Shown here: one piece after another, positions 1 through 10,197 of the stretch | Position numbering within the stretch: the stretch's first letter is position 1 | How the letters are laid out: every line of letters starts with the position of its first letter | Origin: Proteles cristata cristata | Lineage: Eukaryota; Chordata; Mammalia; Carnivora; Hyaenidae | NCBI GenBank assembly: GCA_017311185.1 | Contig: JAESUZ010005169.1 | Location: 237,001 to 301,000, forward strand | DNA length: 64,000 nucleotides | Direction: 5' to 3' | Position numbers and translations under genes: made by a program | The notes under the pieces: generated by a model | The model's database searches: none | Told to the model about the DNA's origin: nothing | What the model saw: only the letters and a program-made list of their open reading frames with translations

Positions 1-82
1 CCATTATAGCAGAGGCACAAATAACTCTACCATGTAAAAGTGATACGACACTCTTAGATACATTAAAAGAAGACAGGATGAG

Positions 83-297
83 GGTGCCTCGGTGGCTTAG
101 TCGGTTAAGCGTCCGACTTTCGCTTAGGTCATGATCTCGCGGTTCGTGGGTTCGAGCCCCGCGTCGGGCTCTGCGCTGACTGCCAGCTCGGAGCCTGAAG
201 CCTGTTTCAGTCTGTGACTCCCTCTCTCTCTGACCCTCCCCTGCTCACGCTGTCTCTCTCTCTCCTAGAAATAAATAAAAACATTAAAAAAAAAAAA
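83..297 (+). mobile_element. Young feliform tRNA-Lys SINE
   Basis: Full-length SINE with a perfect 13-base TSD (AAGACAGGATGAG, 70-82 and 298-310). It has intact A- and B-box-like motifs and a clean A tail. It belongs to a subfamily marked by CTTAGTCGG, TTTCGCTTAGG, GACTGCCAGCTC and GTTTCAGTCTGTGACTCC, shared with the copies at 590, 23464 and 49112. Little divergence suggests recent insertion. Confidence 0.95.
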
Positions 298-589
298 AAG
301 ACAGGATGAGACGTGTCCTTATTTATATAACTTGAATTGGTATCTGGTATGACAAGATGTTTCATAGATCCATATAAATTTGTATTTTTAAACCAAGTAA
401 TTAAAGGTATAAAATTTAGTCCCTGGCTATTTGTAACATGCAAGTAAGTTTTACATCGTGATTTTTTTTTTGTAACTAATTTTTTCTCCACTGCATTAAC
501 AATTCTGTTTAGATGTATCTTTAGAACAACCGGTAGTTATCTCACATATATTAAGGAAAACTGCATCCAGTTAAGAATCCAGACCTATA

Positions 590-804
590 GGGGCGCCTGG
601 GTGGCTTAGTCGGTTAAGCGTCCGACTTTCGCTTAGGTCATGATCTCACGGTTCGTGGGTTCAAGCCCGCGTCGGCCTCTGTGCTGACAGCTAGCTCAGA
701 GCCTGGAGCCTGTTTCAGTCTGTGACTCCCTCTCTCTCTGGCCCTCCCCTGCTCGCGCTGTCTCTCTCTCTCTAGAAATAAATAAAACATTAAAAAAAAA
801 AAAA
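590..804 (+). mobile_element. Young feliform tRNA-Lys SINE
   Basis: Full-length copy with a perfect 17-base TSD (AAGAATCCAGACCTATA, 573-589 and 805-821). Same young subfamily and same orientation as the copy at 83-297, only about 290 bases away. The B-box region has lost one C (TTCAAGCCCGCG). The middle reads GACAGCTAGCTC, unlike its closest relatives. Confidence 0.95.
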
Positions 805-821
805 AAGAATCCAGACCTATA

Positions 822-1718
822 TAAATCTCCCATTTTGTGTTCACTGTCTTTTTTTTTTTCTTCAAAAAGGAATTGTGATAACTGATAATAAAAGACTTAA
901 CTTACCAAGTTCTTAAAATAGAAGTGGAAGTACCATTTCAGAAGCAAGGATAGAAAGGAATGTAAACACACCTCACCTAATGGCCAACAAGAGTCGCTGT
1001 GGTTGAGCTGCCCATCTGGTTATTGCTGCCCTTCTGTCAGGGCTCAAAGGGAAACCGTAAATTGTTTCTGTTTTTAAGGAGACAATGCACCGGTTACCCA
1101 GAGAAGCTAATGTACTTTTCCACTAAATTATAACAGAAATATCTTCTATAAGGATCTATGAAGAATGAACCAGGCAGTGTCTTTAGTAACAATTACACAG
1201 AAAATACCTATGTGATGTTTGATAAAGGCCAAAAGCAAGCATTAAAGCATGGTTTTGGAAAGGTGATTTGGCATTGGGATAAACCAGTATGTTCCCACGA
1301 TGCAGCCTCCTGGTGGCCTAATTTGATTAAGGAATTGAGCTAAGGTTATCCAAAGTTATAAAGGTGATTTTTAACCCTTTCAAGGCCTTCCCTAAATTTT
1401 CATTTTCTCAACAAGAGTTTGATAGGGGCTATGTAGCACACCTTTCAGGACTCTGAACATTCAAATTTTTCAATATTCAATACACCATTTAATATTCTTT
1501 GCAAAGAACCTAGAGTGGTGGGTTCTAGTCTGCTGATTTGCTTAAGGGAAAACAAAAAACAAATCAGCTTTGACCCCCTCGATTAAAGCTGAGGCATCTC
1601 ACCACTGTGTTCATGGAAGTCACACCAACCCCTGAGAATCTGAATAAAGCACCTGAGATTCTACCTTCTCTACTCTATGGCAGCCACCATAGAACTGGTA
1701 TTTCCTATCAATACCTAG
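822..1718. other. Unique intronic sequence
   Basis: No repeat family or exon was recognised. A 61-codon open frame at 1158-1343 has no recognisable similarity and is taken as chance. Confidence 0.5.
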
Positions 1719-1732
1719 TAACTCATCTCTCT

Positions 1733-1767
1733 CTCTTTTTTTTTTTTTTAAATTTCTTAAATGTTTT

Positions 1768-1798
<31 letters not shown>

Positions 1799-1977
1799 TT
1801 TCTGAGAGAGCGTGAACAAGGGAAAGTCAGAGAGAGAGGGAGACACAGAATCCGAAGCAGGCTCCAGGCTCTGAGCCGTCAGCACAGAGCCCGACGCAGG
1901 GCTCGAACTCACAGACCGTGAGATCATGACCCAAGCTGAAGTTGGACGCTTCACCGACTGAGCCACCCCGGCGCCCC
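1733..1977 (-). mobile_element. Feliform SINE, antisense, with expanded TTTA tail
   Basis: Reverse-oriented SINE ending in the head motif AGCCACCCCGGCGCCCC. The TSD TAACTCATCTCTCT occurs at 1719-1732 and 1979-1992, perfect over 14 bases. The tail carries a (TTTA)n tract at about 1768-1802. Confidence 0.92.
1768..1802. repeat. (TTTA)n microsatellite in SINE tail
   Basis: About eight to nine uninterrupted TTTA units arising from the SINE tail. Likely length-polymorphic. Confidence 0.9.
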
Positions 1978-1992
1978 ATAACTCATCTCTCT

Positions 1993-2659
1993 TGATTGGA
2001 ATTCAGATAATATCTCAAACCAAGTGATATCCCTCTATAGTGCTAATGATTCAAAATTTAACCAGTTAGTGTTACTAAGAAATCATTAAGCATGCACAGC
2101 TGTATTAGGCATCATGAAGAATTCAGACCAACAGGCCAGCTTAGATAAAACTCAGCAAGCTCTCAACAAAGGTGACAAAGGCCTGCAGTAAAAAAATCAC
2201 ATGACTTGGATTTCAGTTCAGGTTTCACCATTAATTTTTTAATTGGTTCTTAATTTTCTCCCTCTGTAAATTGAGTTTGTTATGAGAAATTTCAATACTT
2301 TAAAAGGATATGGAAGATTTTGTAAGATAGCAAATCCTGTATAAAAACAGGATTTTTTTTTTAAATCCAGAAAGATACCTGCCCTTAAGTAAAACTAAAT
2401 TAACACATGAGTATTGAAGAGAACCACACACTGCAATATTATGTTCAGTATAGGTTAAACTCTTTTATCTAGTTATCTCCTTTATTTTCATAATCCTGAT
2501 ATGGGTAGAGTCGTAAAACTTGTTTCATATATCTAATTCAGTTATCTGGATGTAGATACAGAATTAAGCCCTGAATTCAGAAATTCACTGTTCTACCCAA
2601 ATCTTAATATGTCAGTACCCCAGATGTAATACCTTCAAAATTTAGTGCCCCTGTGGCCC
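1993..2659. other. Unique AT-rich intronic sequence
   Basis: No recognisable repeat or exon, apart from short A/T runs. Confidence 0.5.
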
Positions 2660-3570
2660 CCTTGAAATCACTCTTCCTTCTCTGTTACCTCCTTCTGTTA
2701 TTCCTTTCACACACTCTGGTGAGAACTTCCGTTGAACGATATTTCTTGCCTGAAATCTTAGAGAAACTTAATTGAACCTTCTGCTGGCATTGCTCTCTTT
2801 TTGTTCTTTGACTATTCCAAGAAAATACGAACCGAAGCATAGCTTTAATGATCTCTCCCTCCTGGCTTAAGTACTGACTTCCTGTTGCCTATATCAATAG
2901 ATTCTAAATTCCTTAAGCCTTTCCTTTTTTTTTTTTTTTTCATTTATTTGTTTATTTATTTATTTTTTTAAGTTTCACTCTGTATATTTCTTTTTTTTTT
3001 TACAAATAGTTTATTGTCAAATTAGTTTCCACATAACACCCAGTGCTCATCCCCACAAGTGCCCTCCTCCATGCCCACCCCTCCTCCCCCACATCCACCA
3101 GTCCTCAGTTTTTGTCAGCATTCAAGAGTCTCTCATGGTTTGCCTCTCCCCCTTTCCCCCACCATTTCCGCCCTTCTTCTCCCCTTGGTCCTCTGTTAAG
3201 CTCCTCCTAATCCTCCTATACGTGCACACATATGATATTTGTCTTTCTCTGCCTGACTTATTTCGCTCAGCATAACACCCTTAAGCCTTTCCTTTATTTA
3301 GCCTCAGTTTATCATTTCATCCCTGTTGCTTGCTCTCCAGTCATTCAGAAGTGCTTGCCATTGCTTTCATATACCTTACACTTTCTTTAGCTCAGCACCT
3401 TTGTTTATTCTGTTACCTCTGCTTAGAATCTTCCCTGCCCTTTGTCAAATATATCAAAATTACACTCGCACTTCACACCTTAGCTCATTTGCTACAACCA
3501 CAAAACCTTTCCATTTTTCCTCACTCAGAAGTTCCCCATTCATTCTTTCATTTACATGTCAGCACTTACC
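2660..3570 (+). mobile_element. L2 fragment interrupted by an L1
   Basis: CT-rich sequence on both sides of the L1 at 2928-3278 reads like the L2 3' part: repeated clauses of the type TTAGCTCAGCACC, TCTGCTTAGAATCTTCCCTGCCC and AGCTCATTTGC. Old and diverged; ends uncertain. Confidence 0.55.
2928..3278 (-). mobile_element. 5'-truncated carnivore L1, antisense
   Basis: It starts with a T-run (the tail in reverse), then the L1 3' UTR signature (TTATTGTCAAATTAGTTTCC, CACCCAGTGCTCATCC), and stops at TTTCGCTCAGCATAACA. A perfect 17-base TSD, CCTTAAGCCTTTCCTTT, sits at 2911-2927 and 3279-3295. About 350 bases of 3' end only. Confidence 0.92.
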
Positions 3571-3719
3571 GTTCATCTAATATCCATCCTCCAGGTCTTT
3601 TCAGTTTAATAAGAGAACACAGATACTAAACGAAGTACATAAAGGGATGTAAAGGCTTTAACACTAGCATGTGAACACCTGAAACTAATATAATGTTAAT
3701 GTCAATTATACCACAAAAA

Positions 3720-5720
3720 AAAGTATGTGAAGGTATGATGGAGGACAAAGAAAATACTAAGTTCTGCATGCCAATAAGGGTGTTTAGGGAAGGCTCTAGA
3801 GAATGAGTAGGTGGCAGGCAAGTGAGTAGGGGATTCTGAGGGAGGCTTTATAATAAGCAGCGAAGCAACATACAAAAGATTCAGGGCGTAAAACAGTTTC
3901 ATGAACACAGAACTGTGAGTGCTTTGTTATGGTTAGAGTGTAGTGTGGGGGTGGAGGGAGGAGGGGTTTGGGCTAAATATAAGGCTAGAAAGGTAAGCGA
4001 GAGCCAAATGTTAGAAGCCTATAATATACCATGCTAATGGTTGGACTTTCTAAAGGGCAGTGGGGAGCCATTGAAATGCTTAATGTTGAAGTGTGGTCAG
4101 CTTGGTGTTTGGGCAGTGCTAGGGAGATTGGAAAAAACTGGAGGTAAAGCTGTCCGCTGGAAGATTATTGCTTGAGTGCAAGCAGTGGAGTCTGCGGCAA
4201 GAAGAAATGCAGTCAGGAAACAGTAGGACTTTGTTGATGATTGTTAAGTAAGGGGGAGGAAGTGTGATGAAGTGTCTTGTATGAATTTCAGATTTCTGGC
4301 TTGAGAAACTGGAGGCCTTGCCAAGATAGAACTGGTGTGGGGAGAAAATAAAATCTCAGTTCTGAACAGGTTTAATATGAGGTATTTGTAGATAGATGTG
4401 CTCGGAAGCCGGCTGGAAGTCTGTTAACTGAGCCTGTAAAGAGGTCTGGTCTGAGGATAGGTATGCTTGTGTGCTCCTCAGCATGTTGTGCTGGTGGTTA
4501 TGGAAGCCATGGGGGTAAATGAGGTTGTGTAGGACAAGAAGGTAGAGGAAGAAGGGAAAAGAGATAAGGAAAGAACTGGCTTTTGGGGGCATTGCCAGAG
4601 GAAGATAAACCTACAGAAGAAGACGAAGTCAGAGAAGGGAGAGGAGAATCAGCATGGTGCATGGCGCCAGAGGGGACACAGCAGCCATCAGGGCTGCGAT
4701 CAACGGCAGCAGCGAGGAGAAAGGTAGGTCACATGAGGCAGGCAGAAAAGAGTTCGTTACATACAGCAAACTGTTCACCTTTGCCAGAGCGATTTCAGTG
4801 AAGTACTGTTAGGGGGTGGAGGAGATGAAAAAGTGATTGTATTTGGCTTAAATGAGTAGATTAAGAAAGCTGATAGAGTAAGATAGTGGGTTTTTTCCCC
4901 CACCCCCAAGAAATTTAGCTGTAGAGCAAATACATTAGATGGAGCAGTGGTTAGGAAGAGAAACTTGACTAAACTTAGAGACTATGATGAAGGAATCAGC
5001 ACACGAGGAGAGGTTAAAAATGCAGAAGAAGAATAACAGTCATTAAATATTCACTCATTAAATATTCATAGCCAACTATATTCCAGATACTGGTGTATAA
5101 TGGTGCAGATCCTAGAAGAGATCCCAGTGGTAGAATTGAGAGTAGTAGAAAAAAAGTTCTGAGGCTACAACAGAGATGTTATGAATCGGATGTAGATATG
5201 AGGCCAGAACAGAGATGCTGTGGGTCAGATGTCGCTGTGTTTGATAGGCTGAGATAAGATACTGAGGAAAACTGCAGCCTAACAATGTTTGTTCTTTGTG
5301 AGGTAGGAGGCAAAGTCATGGGTGAGAAGGAGTTGAGGGCAGTGCCTACAGATTAGTGAAGATTGAGATTAGCCATTGGGGGAAATAGAGCTGATGAGTC
5401 AAACATTTGGATTGCAGAACAGCTTGTGGAGTCTAGCTGTAGCTGGAACCATGAATCTGGTGACTCCAGACTGTATGGTGTCTGCGACGTCTTTCCAGCA
5501 GTCCTTCACGTCCCGGGAGAAGCAAAGAAAACCGTTGTCAGGCTTGGTATAGTGAAAAGACCAAAGAATTACTTATTAACGGTGCTGCCAAATAAGTCGT
5601 TAAAGGTTTGTGCCATGAGGTCTAAACTGGAAATGAGTGATGTAAGTCCAGAAGCAGAAGATTGACTAGGAGGAAGGAGGAAAGATACTGGAAATGGTCT
5701 CAGTCAACTCAAAGCACGTT
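3720..5720 (-). mobile_element. Long L2 copy, antisense
   Basis: Purine-rich text matches reverse-complement L2 in order: GGGGAGCCATTGAA (about 4063), TTTCTGGCTTGAGAAACTGG (about 4292), CAGTTCTGAACAGGTTTAATATGAGG, TCTGTTAACTGAGC...GAGGTCTGGTCTG, AAGCCATGGGGG, CCTTTGCCAGAGCGATTTCAG, and GAGGTAGGAGGCAAAGTCATG (about 5301). It is unusually long, about 2 kb. Open frames inside (4583-4801 and 5363-5665) are derived from the repeat and are not genes. Confidence 0.7.
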
Positions 5721-5892
5721 CATCCTGGGGTCACGCGTGGGAGATCCGGGAGGAGAGGAGCTTGTGCCCACACTTCTGTGTAATACAGGACATTATAATA
5801 CGGCATAGGCTATGGGCCTGGGAGGCAGACTAAAGTGGAATGAAAGTGAAGAGTAAGGCCAGGTAATCAGGAGGTGTGTGCATGTGTCTGCA

Positions 5893-6091
5893 CGTTTAAT
5901 GTTTATTTATTCTTGAGAGAGACAGAGTGCAAGTGGGGGAAGGACAGAGAAAGAGAGAGAGACAGAGGGAGACACAGAATCTGAAGCAGTCTCCAGGCTC
6001 TGAGCTGCCAGCACAGAGCCTGATGCAGGGCTCGTGACATCATGTCCTAAGCTGAAGTCGGACGCTTAACCGACTGTGCCATTGAGGCACG
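5893..6091 (-). mobile_element. Feliform SINE, antisense, diverged
   Basis: Reverse SINE with TTTAATGTTTATTTATT tail side, GA-rich middle and the head GAAGTCGGACGCTTAACCGAC. The B-box region has a small deletion (GCTCGTGACATCATG). No clear TSD. Confidence 0.88.
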
Positions 6092-6259
6092 ACAAAAAGT
6101 ATGTTTTGAATAGAAGATCCAAATGGACATCACACCAACCAAAGCTGCCATTGTTGTACCTGGGGTGAAGAATACTTTCCACTGGATGTCCTCAGTGAAT
6201 CCAGTTAAAACAACTCGTTAAATAGATGGAAAGAAAAAGAGGAAAATGATTATTGCTTC

Positions 6260-6540
6260 TTCTGGACGGTTATTTACAGTCTTGTGCCTCTGTCTCATAA
6301 ATATCTCTTGAGATCCCTATCTCTTTATAGTTTATAAGGGAATTATGTATATGTTTTCCTCAGTCCTACATTTCTTTCTCATTCTTTCTGCACTAGACTG
6401 TAAGCTGTCCACAGGCAGTTACTGTGTATGTTTTATTTATTGCATTATCCTTACTACCTAATAAACTGTCTGGCACATAATAAATGCTCAATAAGATTTT
6501 ATTGAGTGAATAAATGAATGAATGACTGACTGAATGAAAA
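6260..6540 (+). mobile_element. L2 3' end
   Basis: Typical L2 terminus: AGACTGTAAGCTGTCC, then CTGTCTGGCACATAATAAATG, CTCAATAAGATTTTATTGAG and GAATGAATGACTGACTG repeats. Confidence 0.75.
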
Positions 6541-8603
6541 AGGGAGAGGAAGAAAGGAATGAAGACTCAGGTTGTCAGAAGGGAAATGAGTCACTTTCTC
6601 ATTTCCTACCCTGGACAGTAAGCCTTTCTTTCTGGACTGGTTCTTCACCTGATTTACCCTCAGTGTCCTCCAATGCCAGCATTGTGTCTCTTGCAGAGCA
6701 GGCCCTCTAGGGACACTGGGGTGGCAGATGAGTGAGAATTGCTACTTAAGCATGTTTTAATTTTATAGGATCTTCTTTCCATACTGTATTAATTTGTTTA
6801 TGATATAATAAAGTTTAGGAAATAATTTAGCAATTGATTCATAACTATACTGAGGTATGCATATTTTCTATCTCTTTCATACTATGTGACTTGTTAGAAA
6901 TTTCTCTGGAAGAGATAAATCTTTATGACAAAATGAACTACATTTCAGATAGAGATTGAACCACATAAGAAAAAGAAAAAGCAAACATTGTATTGCTTTG
7001 AGTCTGTCTACTGCAGAGTTTCTGATTCTCCCGTCAGTCCTTAATAAAGGCTATCCTTAAGGCGGGGCAGGGTGAGGGGGTGTTAAAAAGGAATTGCTCA
7101 GCTGCTAACCCCATTACGTCTCAATTTACCTTATTCTTTACCTCTGTCCTCCTTTATTACTCCTGGTTCTCATCTTTCCATTCTGGAGAGCCAGAGAGTC
7201 ACTGTCCTCTTCAGCTAAACTTCCATCCATCTATCTTTAATCTTGGCCACCTTCTTCTCTGGGCAGGAGAACATGACCAGTTACTACAGTAGGTTGGAAA
7301 TGTCACCCAGTTCTGAACTATTAGGCTGAAAATATAAGGCTTCTGGACCAGTTTGAAGGATGTGCCAATTTAATCTGTCAAAAATTGCTATTACATCTAC
7401 TTGCATGTTGGTTCAATAGAATGAATTTTTGTATCACAATTATCTTTTTTTGGGTCATCTTTTCTGCTTTTTTTTTTTTTTTTGGTCATTTTGATCTCTA
7501 AACAAAATATCTGACAACTAGGTGACCTGTTAGAACACATTATTTTTTAAATAGAAGTATCCTTATAAATGCGATTCCTACTGTTTTCTGTCTTGTATTT
7601 AATGGAATATATTTGTCTTTATTTTAATGGATGAAATGCCAACCTCCTTCTGATTTAAATTTCTCTTAGATCACCATAATAAAATGCCTTGCATATTGCT
7701 GTTCCTCTTGCAGATTTTTAATGCTGCATTGCAAGGAATATAAATTTAAATCCTCAGACCCTCTTTCAGTGTGTGTAGCATTAACATTAACATTTACTAC
7801 ATGCTAATAACTGGCCAGAAAGAATTAATGCAGGTTTTCAAAATATCTAAGTTATTTCTCACTATGTGCTTAGAAAGCAAAAGAATATGGCTCTTCCTCT
7901 TGATTTGGCTTATCATCTATGAAAGACCTTATACAGTGTTATGAAGACACCTAGTCTCATAAATTGATGGCAATTGGAATTGAGAATGAAATCCCATATT
8001 CTTGTACTCAGCAGCTCTAGGACCAGATGGGAGGATATATTGTTTTTAAATTTATCAAATGTGCATATTTTCTGTGATGTAAATATGTAAACTTCAGCTC
8101 TCTCATCTATAAAGATGCTAATCCTGCCTCATGTAGTTGAGGATTAAAATACCATTCATAATTTACCTTCTAATTTATTACTCCTAGTTTAGAAGAGTGT
8201 TTTTCTTAAAATGAAAGTAATAAAAACATTTTATATTTATATAAGCAGCGTATAATAAATGCGTATGATGGCTGATCTACTCTGTGTCTCATAAAAATTT
8301 AGATCTATAGATATATAGTATATAATTACAAAAACTTAAACTTACAGTTGAGACTAATGTAGCATAGCATGTTCTAGATCAAATAAACATGTATATGTCT
8401 TCGGTTAATTTGGAGTCTTAGACTTAAAACCCTTTTATCCTTCATGACTGCTATCTTCTAATTAAGCTTCTTTCAAAAATAGTAAAATCATTTTAAAGCC
8501 TCTGATTGTAGATGATACATTTTGCTTGACATTAATACTCACCAATGACTATACATACTTCTTGGAGTTTTCAACTAATTGTAAAATCATTGACAGCAGT
8601 CAT
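6541..8603. other. Unique intronic sequence
   Basis: AT-rich, no recognised mobile element. Contains a poly-T run at about 7470-7484 and a pyrimidine-rich stretch at 7090-7260. No exon-like segment was recognised. Confidence 0.5.
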
Positions 8604-8876
8604 ACATATTTTTTTTAATTTTTTATTTTCATTCCTGTATAGTTAACACACAGTATTATATTAGTTTCAAGTGTACAATATAGTGATACAACACTTCTAT
8701 ACCTTACTCAGTGCTCATCCTAAGTGTAATCTTTAATCACCATCACCCATTTCGCCTATCCCCCCACCCGAGTCCCCATCAGTTTGTTGTGTAGTTAAGA
8801 GTCTATTTCGTGGTTTGTCCCTCTTTTTTTCTTTTTCCTTTGCTCGTTTGGTTTGCTCTTTAAATTCCACATATGA
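8604..8876 (-). mobile_element. L1 3' fragment close to the NEK7 exon
   Basis: Starts in a T-run and continues with the carnivore L1 3' UTR in reverse (TAGTTAACACACAGTATTATA, CACTTCTATACCTTACTCAGTGCTCATCC) to AAATTCCACATATGAGTA. More diverged than the L1 at 2928; no clear TSD. It ends about 60 bases before the branch point. Confidence 0.8.
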
Positions 8877-8938
8877 GTATTTAGTCAGAAAATGTACTTT
8901 CCTTGTAAATCTGTATCTAGTCAGAAAGTTTTTAATAA

Positions 8939-8986
8939 CTAACGGAAATAGTTTTCTAAAGCATCTTTTATTTTCTTTCTCCGTAG
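8939..8986 (+). promoter_or_regulatory. NEK7: Branch point candidate and 3' splice site of the terminal NEK7 exon
   Basis: The acceptor is a pyrimidine tract (TTTTATTTTCTTTCTCC, 8968-8982 region) followed by GTAG, with the AG at 8985-8986. A strong branch-point candidate, AACTAAC, puts the branch adenosine at 8942, 44 bases upstream of the AG, inside the usual 18-45 base range. The first exon base is 8987. Confidence 0.8.
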
Positions 8987-9097
8987 CTACGACAGTTAGT
9001 GAATATGTGCATCAACCCAGATCCAGAGAAACGACCAGACATCACCTACGTATATAACGTAGCAAAGCAGATGCACTCGTGCACCGCAAGCAGCTAA
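8987..9097 (+). CDS. NEK7: NEK7 terminal coding exon (residues 267-302)
   Basis: The exon encodes the last 36 residues of the serine/threonine kinase NEK7 and a TAA stop at 9095-9097. Translation starts [17 protein letters not shown] and ends SCTASS, which is recognisably the NEK7 C-terminus; the paralogue NEK6 ends differently. It covers the end of the kinase C-lobe (helices H-I), including the buried subdomain XI arginine in PEKRPD (Arg282). The reading frame opens at the first exon base, so the upstream intron is phase 0. The acceptor AG is at 8985-8986. NEK7 is activated by NEK9 in mitosis, supports centrosome and spindle function, and binds NLRP3 as a structural inflammasome partner in the cytosol. 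The remaining exons must lie upstream of the window. Compared with human NEK7 from memory, residues 285, 290, 294 and 297 differ (Ile, Asn, Gln, Ser here). A processed pseudogene is unlikely, because a splice site and intron precede it. Confidence 0.95.
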   Translation, partial: LRQLVNMCINPDPEKRPDITYVYNVAKQMHSCTASS

Positions 9098-9310
9098 ATA
9101 CATGAAGATCATGAAGAACATAACCAAAATAATTTAAAGTATTTTTGTGCAGATCATACCTCCCCGTTTTTGTCTGGGTGTTAAGATTAATATTTCAGAG
9201 CTAATGTGCTTTGAATCCTTAACCAGTTTTCTTTAAGCTTCATTTTGTACCCATTTAAGTCACCTTGCACACCCCACATGACTTTGGAAAGTCGAATTGC
9301 ATGTTAGGAG

Positions 9311-9316
9311 AATAAA
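9311..9316 (+). promoter_or_regulatory. Proximal AATAAA hexamer in NEK7 3' UTR
   Basis: A canonical poly(A) hexamer lies about 210 bases after the stop codon. The downstream sequence is T/G-rich (TTTTTTTGTTATTTTGGGG at about 9367). Use would give a very short 3' UTR. Motif only. Confidence 0.3.
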
Positions 9317-10191
9317 TGAAACTTAATGGGTTTTAATGGCTAAGGGTCTTTAGAATTATTTAGAGGTTTTTTTGTTATTTTGGGGTTTTTTTGCAGATAA
9401 ATTGTGTTCAGATAGACTCTCAGTGCCAAATATTGAAGGTGTGGCTTGGCACTCATCAAGATAGACTTGTAATCTGAAGAAAAGTATCTGAACACATGAC
9501 TTGTTTGCTTTTTCGTCATTTATGGACATCTAAGATTAACACAATTGTGAACTTTTGTGATTATTTTATTTTTAAAAGTTTGAAGTATGTGTTTTAGTTC
9601 TTAGCATTGTAGTTTTCAAATGCCATTCTTAAGATAAATGTAGACAGAAACTGAAAAACACAATTCTTAGCTTATAATAACCTTCAAAATGCAACTATTA
9701 AATGTGAAAAAAATTGGGGGACAAAATGTGAGTCAGACACTGAAAAGTTCTTTGCTTTATTTCGTTTTGTTTTAATATCTTTGATATTCTCTTTGCATTA
9801 AAGTGGTATAAATGAATCCATTTAAAAAGTGGTTAAGGATTAGTTTGGCTGGTGTGATAGTAATTTTGAAAGTTGCACATTGCCCAAGGCTTTTTTTGTG
9901 TGTTTATTATTGTTTGTACATTTGAAAAATCTTCTTTGAATGATCTTGCAGTACTATATTTCAGGTTCTTTATAAATTTAAATCTCTCTTCATAATTGTA
10001 CACTATAGGTGTAAGCATATGTTTTTATTCATAGATTTTATTGAAGTTCTGATTGGTCCCCTTCAGAAATTTTTTTTGTATTTTTCAAGTTACTTATTTA
10101 TACTGTACATGCATTTTATCCATTATGTGTCAGATTTCCTGAGAACATAATACCCTTTAAAAAATATTTGGTATGCCAATACTTTTCCTGG

Positions 10192-10197
10192 AATAAA
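10192..10197 (+). promoter_or_regulatory. Internal AATAAA hexamer in NEK7 3' UTR
   Basis: AATAAA is followed by a T-rich tract and a GTGTAATTTTGTCTTGTT element about 50 bases on, a plausible cleavage context. It would give a 3' UTR of about 1.1 kb. Confidence 0.4.

Larger units (their letters stand above)
1..8986 (+). other. NEK7: NEK7 last intron (3' portion)
   Basis: Everything upstream of the terminal exon reads as intron. I searched by eye for the preceding NEK7 exon (the segment ending SDHYSEE) and did not find it, so the intron continues beyond the left edge. It holds SINEs at 83-297, 590-804, 1733-1977 and 5893-6091, a TSD-flanked L1 inside an L2 (2660-3570), a long antisense L2 (3720-5720), an L2 3' end (6260-6540) and an L1 fragment at 8604-8876. 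Confidence 0.85.

Noticed and set aside
4583..5665. Open frames of 72 and 100 codons
   Set aside because: They lie inside an antisense L2 whose sequence explains them.
1..8986. Penultimate NEK7 exon
   Set aside because: Searched for the coding segment preceding Leu267 and did not find it; it must lie left of the window.
8815..9057. 80-codon open frame across the NEK7 splice site
   Set aside because: It runs through the acceptor in a different frame. The real coding frame starts at 8987 and reads the NEK7 C-terminus.
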